Assembly: GCF_000381985.1 (NCBI RefSeq)
Contig: NZ_KB907342.1
Location: 186,001-250,000 of the forward strand
Direction: 5' to 3'
Origin: Novispirillum itersonii subsp. itersonii ATCC 12639
GTDB lineage: Bacteria; Pseudomonadota; Alphaproteobacteria; Rhodospirillales; Rhodospirillaceae
Length of the DNA: 64,000 bases
Positions within the stretch are counted from its first letter, which is position 1. Every line of letters begins with the position of its first letter. The notes below the pieces were generated by a model. That model worked only from the letters and a program-made list of their open reading frames with translations. It had not been told where the DNA came from and made no database searches. Position numbers and translations under genes: made by a program. This document shows, one piece after another, positions 54,593 through 64,000 of the stretch.

Positions 54593-54666
54593 TTCAGCCG
54601 GAGAGACAGGGCCCCTCCGGCTGAAAGTACAAAAGGCCGGACGGGGAGGGGGGAGTTCCCCCCTCC
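54593..54666. other. Two strong hairpins between carB and greA
   Basis: An 11-bp stem (54593-54603 with 54615-54625) and a 9-bp stem with G6/C6 (54645-54653 with 54658-54666). Neither has a proper U-run on the minus strand, so they may be partial terminators or transcript-stability elements after carB. Confidence 0.5.
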
Positions 54667-54671
54667 GCGCC

Positions 54672-57959
<3,288 letters not shown>

Positions 57960-58048
57960 TGTCGTCTAACTTCTTCGCTTCTGGTCGGCCCCGGCTTTGG
58001 GGAAGCCTCCGGGGCAGGCGTGCATCTGGCGGGTAACAGGGGGCGGGC

Positions 58049-58327
58049 TTACCTCATCACCCCGGCCTGCTCCAGTCCGAGCAGGGTCAGGGCGTAGGTT
58101 ACCGGGGCACCGGGGGCGACGGTCAGGGCGTGATCCTCCAGATGGATCAGCCCCTCATCGCAGAATTCCCCGGCGGCGCGCAGCAGCCATCCGGCTTCCG
58201 GTTCGGTCAGCCCATGCTCTTCCACCACCTCTGACAGGGTGCGGAAGGCCGGGCCGGGCAGACGGTCCTCGGTGGCCAGGACGGCCAGCAGCGAGGACCT
58301 GTAGTCGGAAAAGCCGGAGTCGGTCAT
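58049..58327 (-). CDS. Small protein encoded between carA and carB
   Basis: This 92-residue protein is acidic and helical (LSEVVEEHGLTEPEAGWLLRAAGEFCDEGLIHLEDHALTV), a layout like a winged helix; no family is recognised. It lies 12 bases after carA and 89 bases before carB, so it belongs to the operon. Codon use is like that of its neighbours, which supports it as real. Confidence 0.6.
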   Translation of the reverse strand: MTDSGFSDYRSSLLAVLATEDRLPGPAFRTLSEVVEEHGLTEPEAGWLLRAAGEFCDEGLIHLEDHALTVAPGAPVTYALTLLGLEQAGVMR

Positions 58328-58339
58328 GCCCGCGTCCCG

Positions 58340-59518
58340 TTACTTCTTGTGGGCTTCGATGGTCTCAACGAAGCGCTTGAACAGGTAGTGGGAATCCTGC
58401 GGGCCGGGGCTGGCTTCCGGGTGGTACTGCACCGAGAACACCGGCTTACCCTTCAGGGCGATTCCTTCGACGGAGCCGTCAAACAGCGACACATGGGTCT
58501 CTTCCACAGTGTCGGGCAGGCTGGCGCGGTCAACGGCGAAGCCGTGGTTCTGGCTGGTGATTTCCACTTTGCCGGTTTTCAGGTCTTTCACCGGCTGGTT
58601 GGATCCACGGTGGCCGCGGTCCATTTTATAGGTCTTGGCCCCCAGTGCCAGCGCCAGCAGCTGATGGCCGAGGCAGATCCCGAACACCGGGATGCCGGTG
58701 CCGATCAGCGTCTGCAGTTCCGGCACCACATAGGTACCGGTGGCCGCCGGATCTCCCGGGCCGTTGGACAGGAAGATACCATCGGGATTGTGACGCAGCA
58801 CGTCATCGGCGGTGGCGGTCGCAGGCACCACGGTCACCTTGCAGCCGGCATCGGCCAGACAGCGCAGGATGTTGTGCTTGGCCCCGAAATCATAAGCGAC
58901 GACGTGGTACTTCGGATCGCGCTGGGTGCCGTAGCCGGTTTTCAGCGACCAGCGGGTCTGGGTCCAGTCATAGGTCTGGCGGCAGGTGACATCCTTGGCC
59001 AGATCCATGCCTTCCAGCCCCGGCCACCCCTGCGCCTGCGCCAGCAGGGCGGGCAGGTCGAACACGCCGTCAGCGGCATGGGCGATCACGCCGTTGGGGG
59101 CACCGCCATCGCGGATCTTGCGGGTCAGGCGGCGGGTGTCGATCCCGGCCAGACCGACCAGAGAGTGCGAGACCAGCCAGCGGTCCAGATGCTGGGCGGC
59201 GCGCCAGTTGGCGGGCTCGGTGATGTCCGCGCGCAGAATGCAGCCACGGGCGGCGGGGGTGACGGTTTCGTTGTCTTCCCCGTTCGTGCCGACGTTGCCG
59301 ATGTGGGGGAAGGTGAAGGTGATAACCTGTCCGGCAAAGGACGGATCCGTCAGGGTTTCCTGATAGCCGGTCAGGCCGGTGGAAAAAACCACCTCGCCGA
59401 CCGACCGGCCCTGCACCCCGAGGCCTTTGCCCCAGAAAACCGACCCGTCGGCCAGCACCAGCACGCCAGTTGCACCCTCGGGGCGGGTGCTGGCGGCAAT
59501 GTTCATCGGCTCTGTCAT
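58340..59518 (-). CDS. carA: Carbamoyl-phosphate synthase small subunit
   Basis: CarA hydrolyses glutamine and channels ammonia to CarB. The 392 residues have the N-terminal CPSase domain and the class-I amidotransferase triad: the nucleophile Cys in PVFGICLGHQLLALALG and His/Glu in QYHPEASPGP. ATG 59518 has AAGGA at good spacing; the ATG nine bases upstream sits on top of that site, so it is less likely. The region 59519-59829 upstream shows no further gene. Confidence 0.97.
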   Translation of the reverse strand: MTEPMNIAASTRPEGATGVLVLADGSVFWGKGLGVQGRSVGEVVFSTGLTGYQETLTDPSFAGQVITFTFPHIGNVGTNGEDNETVTPAARGCILRADITEPANWRAAQHLDRWLVSHSLVGLAGIDTRRLTRKIRDGGAPNGVIAHAADGVFDLPALLAQAQGWPGLEGMDLAKDVTCRQTYDWTQTRWSLKTGYGTQRDPKYHVVAYDFGAKHNILRCLADAGCKVTVVPATATADDVLRHNPDGIFLSNGPGDPAATGTYVVPELQTLIGTGIPVFGICLGHQLLALALGAKTYKMDRGHRGSNQPVKDLKTGKVEITSQNHGFAVDRASLPDTVEETHVSLFDGSVEGIALKGKPVFSVQYHPEASPGPQDSHYLFKRFVETIEAHKK

Positions 59519-59829
59519 GGACACCATTCCTTTTTCCGTCAGGCTGCGTCAGGCCCGGGCCGGGCCTGCGCACCGGCAGGAGACTTTAAGATGTTCGCGC
59601 CCGGCAACAGACTACTGCCAGCGGGCATCGGAGGGAACCCGTCCGTTTTTCGCGCGCAAAACACCCACGGCATTCCGGGGAGCTGGACGTGCCGGTGTGT
59701 GTATTTGAAAGTGCGCGGATGGCGGCGGATAAATTTGCGCGCTTTTAAAGAATTGCCGCTCCCCTGTCAAGAAGAACCGGGAAAAGAAAATTGCATGTCT
59801 TTTCAATGGCTTGAGAATGGCATAACTCT

Positions 59830-59858
59830 TTGCCAACGGGCATGTTTTGCTGTATTCT
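59830..59858 (+). promoter_or_regulatory. Sigma-70 promoter of yqeY(-dnaG-rpoD)
   Basis: TTGCCA (59830-59835) and TATTCT (59853-59858) are separated by exactly 17 bases, with an A/T-rich spacer. Transcription would begin near 59865, 30 bases before the yqeY ATG. Confidence 0.62.
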
Positions 59859-59894
59859 CCATCCTTTCCCGATACAGAATACCGAGGATTCTCC

Positions 59895-60350
59895 ATGCTC
59901 CGCACCCGCCTGAGCGAGGCGTTGAAGGACGCGCTGAAGAGCAAGGATGCCCGTTCGACGGCAACCCTGCGCCTGATTTCCGCCGCGCTGAAGGACCGTG
60001 ACATCGCTGCCCGCTCCAAGGGCAACTATGATGGCATCAATGAGGACGAGATCCTCCAGATGCTGCAGTCGATGATCAAGCAGCGCCGCGAAAGCATCAC
60101 CATGTACGAGCAGGGTGGACGGCTGGAGCTGGCGCAGCAGGAACAGGAAGAAATCGTCGTCATCGAGCGCTTCCTGCCCAGACAGATGGATGTGGCTGAG
60201 ATGGAAGCTGCCATTGACGCGCTGGTCACCGAACTGGGCGCCACCGGCGTCAAGGATATGGGCCGGGTGATGACCGCCCTGCGCGAAAAGTTCGCCGGGC
60301 AGATGGATTTTGCCAAGGCCAGCGGGATGGTGAAGGCCCGCCTGTCGTAA
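59895..60350 (+). CDS. yqeY: GatB/YqeY domain protein
   Basis: The 151-residue protein is the YqeY type (MLRTRLSEALKDALKSKDARSTATLRLISAALKDRDIAAR, then QAGRLELAQQEQEEI and FLPRQMDVAEM), related to the tRNA-binding tail domain of GatB. Precise role unknown; it is often encoded just before dnaG. GAGGA precedes ATG 59895. The next gene starts 12 bases after its stop. Confidence 0.92.
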   Translation: MLRTRLSEALKDALKSKDARSTATLRLISAALKDRDIAARSKGNYDGINEDEILQMLQSMIKQRRESITMYEQGGRLELAQQEQEEIVVIERFLPRQMDVAEMEAAIDALVTELGATGVKDMGRVMTALREKFAGQMDFAKASGMVKARLS

Positions 60351-60362
60351 CGGTGGCCGCTG

Positions 60363-62231
60363 ATGGCGCTGCCAGCACAGTTTCTGGATGAGCTGCGGGC
60401 CCGCATCACCCTGTCCTCTGTGATCGGGCGGCGGGTCAAGCTCATCCGGCGCGGCCGGGAACATGTCGGCCTGTGCCCGTTTCATAAAGAAAAATCGCCC
60501 TCCTTCACGGTTAACGACGATAAGGGATTTTACCACTGCTTCGGCTGTGGGGCCCACGGCGATGTCCTGACCTTTGAGATGGAGCAGGGCAATCTCGGTT
60601 TCATGGAGGCGGTGGAGAAACTGGCCGCCGAGGCCGGGCTTGAGGTGCCGAAAAGCACCCCCCGCGAGGCCGAGGACGCCAAGCGCCGCGCCGGTGTGCT
60701 GGAGGTGCTTGAGGCTGCCTGTGCCTTTTTCCAGCAGAATCTGTTTTTACCCGCCGGGCAGGATGGAATCGCCTATCTGCGCCGCCGTGGCCTGACGGAT
60801 GCCATCATCCGGCAGTTCCGGCTGGGCTGGGCACCGGGGGGCGGGGTACTGAAGGGGGCGCTGGCCCGTCAGGGCATCGGTGAGGATCAGCTGGTTGAGG
60901 CCGGGCTGCTGAAGCGGCGCGACGATGGCTCTCTGGGCGAATATTTCCGCGAGCGGGTGATGTTCCCGATTACCGACCGGCGGGGCCGGGTGATCGCCTT
61001 CGGGGCGCGGACGCTCGGCGACGGCCAGCCGAAGTATCTGAACAGCCCCGAGACGCCGGTGTTCCATAAAGGGCAGGTTCTGTTCAATCTGGCGCAGGCG
61101 CGGGAACCGGCGGGCAAGGCCAATGAAGTCGTTGTCGCCGAAGGCTATATGGATGTGATTGCCCTGACCCGGGGCGGGATTCCGCAGGCGGTGGCACCAC
61201 TGGGCACGGCCTTGACCGAAACCCAGATCGAAGAGCTGTGGAAGCTGGCGGAAGAGCCGATTCTGTGCTTCGACGGCGATAACGCCGGGCAGCGTGCGGC
61301 AGCACGCGCGGCAGAGCGGGCGCTGACGGTGCTTAAACCCGGGCGGTCGCTGCGCTTTGCCCTGCTGCCGGGCGGGCGTGACCCTGATGAAATTCTGCGC
61401 GATGAGGGGCCGCAGGCCCTGCGGGCGGCGCTGTCGGCGGCCCGGCCACTGATGGATATGCTGTGGTCGATGGCGCTGGAAGGGCGGGACCTGTCGACTC
61501 CGGAGCGGCGGGCCGCGCTGGAGGCGCATCTGGACGAGATGACCCGCGAAATTGAGGACCGGACCGTTCAGCAATATTACCGGCAGGCGTTCCGGGACCG
61601 GCTGCGGGATCTGTTCCGGCCCCAGCGCCCCGCCTATGGCGGTGGCAGGCCGGGGGGCGCCGGGGGATGGACCCCGCGGGGGGGTGGAAAAGGCTGGGGA
61701 AACCGCCAGCCGCCCCGGTGGTCCGCGCCGTTACCACCGTTGCCGCCCACCGGAATGCTGGTGCCTAAACTGTCGGCAGAAAGCGCGGAAGCGACCCGGC
61801 GGCGCATTCTGGTAGCCACCGCTTTATGCCATCCGGCGCTGTTTGACCACATCGGGGAACGTCTCGGATCGCTCGATCTTCCTGAACCGGACCTTGACAA
61901 GATCCGTCGTGCTCTCTTAATCCTGCTCGGTCGTGAACCGGGTCTTGACTTTAACAGTGTGAAAAGCCACTTACACGCGGATGGGCTGGAATCCGCCGTG
62001 CGTGGTCTTTTATCCTCCAACGTCTGGGTCCATGCCGCCTTCTGCCGCCCTGATGCGGATCTGGATGCGGCACGGACAGGATGGGATCACACGTTCGAGC
62101 TGACGCGCCGCATTGATCTGAAGGCCGATATCGACCGGATTGTCGAGCAGTTGGGCGATGACCCGACGCCGGAGACCTTCGAGACCTTTGTGGCGCTGAA
62201 GGGGCATGAGCGGATGCCCGGTGACGAGTAA
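60363..62231 (+). CDS. dnaG: DNA primase
   Basis: DnaG makes RNA primers for replication. The 622 residues show the N-terminal zinc site C38-H41-C59-C62 (CPFH, YHCFGC), the catalytic RNAP-basic region, the TOPRIM domain (VVAEGYMDVIAL, DGDNAGQRAA, about 260-340) and a C-terminal helicase-interaction domain after a Gly/Pro/Arg-rich linker (about 420-455). Part of a macromolecular-synthesis operon with rpoD. A 14-bp direct repeat (62221-62249) overlaps its stop codon. Confidence 0.97.
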   Translation: MALPAQFLDELRARITLSSVIGRRVKLIRRGREHVGLCPFHKEKSPSFTVNDDKGFYHCFGCGAHGDVLTFEMEQGNLGFMEAVEKLAAEAGLEVPKSTPREAEDAKRRAGVLEVLEAACAFFQQNLFLPAGQDGIAYLRRRGLTDAIIRQFRLGWAPGGGVLKGALARQGIGEDQLVEAGLLKRRDDGSLGEYFRERVMFPITDRRGRVIAFGARTLGDGQPKYLNSPETPVFHKGQVLFNLAQAREPAGKANEVVVAEGYMDVIALTRGGIPQAVAPLGTALTETQIEELWKLAEEPILCFDGDNAGQRAAARAAERALTVLKPGRSLRFALLPGGRDPDEILRDEGPQALRAALSAARPLMDMLWSMALEGRDLSTPERRAALEAHLDEMTREIEDRTVQQYYRQAFRDRLRDLFRPQRPAYGGGRPGGAGGWTPRGGGKGWGNRQPPRWSAPLPPLPPTGMLVPKLSAESAEATRRRILVATALCHPALFDHIGERLGSLDLPEPDLDKIRRALLILLGREPGLDFNSVKSHLHADGLESAVRGLLSSNVWVHAAFCRPDADLDAARTGWDHTFELTRRIDLKADIDRIVEQLGDDPTPETFETFVALKGHERMPGDE

Positions 62232-62348
62232 AACGTGACGAGTAAAAACGGACAGGCCGGTTTTCCGGCAGGCCCGGGCGATACGGAAGAGCAGGGTTGG
62301 CAGTCCCGTCCGGGGCTGCCGCAACAGGTTTAAGGAGTTTGCACGGGT

Positions 62349-64000
62349 ATGGCGACGAAGGCGACCGCAACGACGGATACCCCGGAACCCAATGAAGACG
62401 CGCAGGAAGGGCCGCTGCTCGACACCCTGAATGCGGCTGTCCGCAAGCTGGTGGCCAAGGGCAAGGAACGCGGTTACGTCACTTATGACGAACTGAATGC
62501 CGCCCTGCCGTCGGATGATTTCTCTTCGGAGCAGATCGAGGATTCGATGGCGATGCTGTCGGATCTGGGGATCAACATTGTCGAAAACGACGAGGAAGAG
62601 GCAACCACTGCCGAATCGTCAGACGATGAGTCCGTTGCCGGGAATGTCTCGGAAGAGGATCTGGGCCGGACCGATGACCCGGTGCGCATGTATCTGCGCG
62701 AAATGGGGTCGGTGGAACTGCTGTCGCGCGAAGGCGAAATCGCCATCGCCAAGCGGATTGAAGCCGGCCGGGAAATGATGATCGGCGGCATCTGCGAAAG
62801 CCCGCTGACCATTTCCGCCCTGCTCGACTGGCATGACGCGCTGGTCGAAGGCAAGATGCTGCTGCGCGACATCATCGACCTTGAAACCACTTACGGCGCC
62901 GATGACCCGGTTGCTGAAGGCGTGGATCTTGAGGGCGTTGAGGAAGAGCCGGTGGCGATGCCTGCCCCGGTGGCCCGCCCGGTCACCCGTCCTGCCGCGG
63001 CCCCTGTGGCCCGTCCGGTCAAGGATGAGGATGAAGACGCCGACGCCGACGCCGAGGAAGAAGAACCCGAGGACGCCGTTGAAGGCGAAGCCGAAGGGGA
63101 AGGCGAAGGCGAGCATGAAGGCGAGATGGAGGAAAGCTCCGTCAGCCTGTCGGCTATGGAAACCGAACTGCTGCCGATCATTCTCGAGTCGTTCGAGAAG
63201 ATTGCCGGTGCCTACCAGAAGATGAAGAAGGTCCAGGACCAGCGTCTGGCCCATATTTCCGCCGGGGACGATGTGCCCGCCGCTGTCGAAAAGAAATACG
63301 ACAAGATGCGGTCGGAAATGGTCAAGATGATGGAAGGGGTCCATCTCAACAACGCCCGTATCGAATATCTGGTCGAACACCTGAACGACCTGAATAAAAA
63401 GCTGATGATGCTGGAAGGTAAGCTGCTGCGTCTGGCTGTTGACAGCAAGGTGAAGCGCGAAGACTTCCTGGATGCCTATTATGGCGCGGAAATGGACCCG
63501 AACTGGCTGGAAGTGGTTGCCGGTCGTCCGGGGAAGGGCTGGAAGGACTTTGTCACCCGTCACGCCCGTGAAGTGCAGAAGGTGCGTGAAGCGATTGCCC
63601 AGATCGCCGAGCAGGCCAAGCAGCCGATCAGTGAATTCCGCCGTATTGTTCAGACCGTCCAGAAGGGTGAGCGCGAAGCCTCGCGCGCCAAGAAGGAAAT
63701 GATCGAGGCCAACCTGCGTCTGGTGATCTCGATTGCTAAAAAGTACACCAACCGTGGCCTGCAGTTCCTCGATCTGATTCAGGAAGGCAACATTGGCCTG
63801 ATGAAGGCGGTGGATAAGTTCGAATACCGGCGTGGCTACAAGTTCTCCACGTACGCTACGTGGTGGATCCGTCAGGCGATTACCCGGTCGATCGCCGATC
63901 AGGCGCGCACCATCCGCATTCCGGTGCATATGATCGAAACGATCAACAAGCTGGTCCGGACCAGCCGCCAGATGCTGCACGAGATCGGCCGGGAGCCGAC
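62349..64000 (+). CDS. rpoD: RNA polymerase sigma factor RpoD (sigma-70), 3'-truncated by window edge
   Basis: This is the housekeeping sigma factor. About 550 residues are visible. Region 1.1 (about 25-85) is followed by region 1.2 ([21 protein letters not shown]), a non-conserved region with a long acidic insert (about 225-262, mostly Asp, Glu and Gly), then region 2 ([57 protein letters not shown]) and the start of region 3. ATG 62349 follows AAGGAG at about 12 bases. The frame runs off the end; regions 3.2 and 4 lie outside. Confidence 0.97.
   Translation, partial: MATKATATTDTPEPNEDAQEGPLLDTLNAAVRKLVAKGKERGYVTYDELNAALPSDDFSSEQIEDSMAMLSDLGINIVENDEEEATTAESSDDESVAGNVSEEDLGRTDDPVRMYLREMGSVELLSREGEIAIAKRIEAGREMMIGGICESPLTISALLDWHDALVEGKMLLRDIIDLETTYGADDPVAEGVDLEGVEEEPVAMPAPVARPVTRPAAAPVARPVKDEDEDADADAEEEEPEDAVEGEAEGEGEGEHEGEMEESSVSLSAMETELLPIILESFEKIAGAYQKMKKVQDQRLAHISAGDDVPAAVEKKYDKMRSEMVKMMEGVHLNNARIEYLVEHLNDLNKKLMMLEGKLLRLAVDSKVKREDFLDAYYGAEMDPNWLEVVAGRPGKGWKDFVTRHAREVQKVREAIAQIAEQAKQPISEFRRIVQTVQKGEREASRAKKEMIEANLRLVISIAKKYTNRGLQFLDLIQEGNIGLMKAVDKFEYRRGYKFSTYATWWIRQAITRSIADQARTIRIPVHMIETINKLVRTSRQMLHEIGREP

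Noticed and set aside
62221-62249. Fourteen-base direct repeat over the dnaG stop codon as a regulatory element
   Set aside because: It is probably a small local duplication; no structure or conserved motif supports a function.

Overview
The window looks like a chromosomal segment of a high-GC alphaproteobacterium, most likely Rhodospirillales. This rests on gene content and order (carA-carB-greA on one strand, then divergent yqeY-dnaG-rpoD), a DUF2336 protein, Aap-type amino-acid permeases, AcnB, and alphaproteobacterial-style GlnD, DapE and RpoD. I see no prophage, insertion sequence, CRISPR array or plasmid gene. Housekeeping regions flank a sulfur-acquisition island of about 21 kb (23.4-44.7 kb).

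Region 1 (1-23.4 kb): the 3' part of glnD; an EF-hand protein, a DUF983 protein, an SDR, a TPR protein and a lipoprotein; dapD-dapE (lysine/peptidoglycan); a DoxX protein; a Zn/Cd/Pb-exporting P-type ATPase translationally coupled to lspA behind a MerR-type promoter with a 19-bp spacer; a diguanylate cyclase; DUF2336 and SH3-like proteins; a GntR regulator with a CynX-type MFS carrier and a 31-bp perfect palindrome; tRNA-Arg(CCG); YciB; and a pair of flavin split-barrel proteins.

Region 2 (23.4-44.7 kb), the sulfur island: sbp-cysT-cysW-cysA; cysK; an Rrf2-family regulator with four clustered cysteines; a second sbp-cysT-cysW set without an ATPase; an aapJQM-like amino-acid ABC set, also without an ATPase; and a six-gene-module cluster of the KPN_01854/Avi_7169 type (peptide-type SBP, permease, a permease fused to two ATPases, a luciferase-like flavin monooxygenase and two CMD/AhpD-like proteins). 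Five promoters here share a palindrome (core CTAT-six bases-ATAG, with A/T-rich flanks) that I could not explain by any gene: upstream of sbp1, cysK, the rrf2 gene itself, the aapJ-like gene and the peptide-type SBP gene. A degenerate copy precedes sbp2. The simplest reading is an Rrf2/CysK-type sulfur regulon that unites sulfate uptake, cysteine synthesis and uptake/oxidation of an unknown organosulfur compound. The aapJ leader also resembles a cysteine-codon attenuator.

Region 3 (44.7-64 kb): acnB, a probable small RNA with repeated CUCCC motifs, a LysR regulator, trxB, a 2-Cys peroxiredoxin, an Lrp-type regulator, kup, greA, carB, a small ORF, carA, then yqeY-dnaG-rpoD, with rpoD running off the window.

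Everything here comes from reading the sequence. Family names are from recognition of motifs and overall sequence, not from a search.
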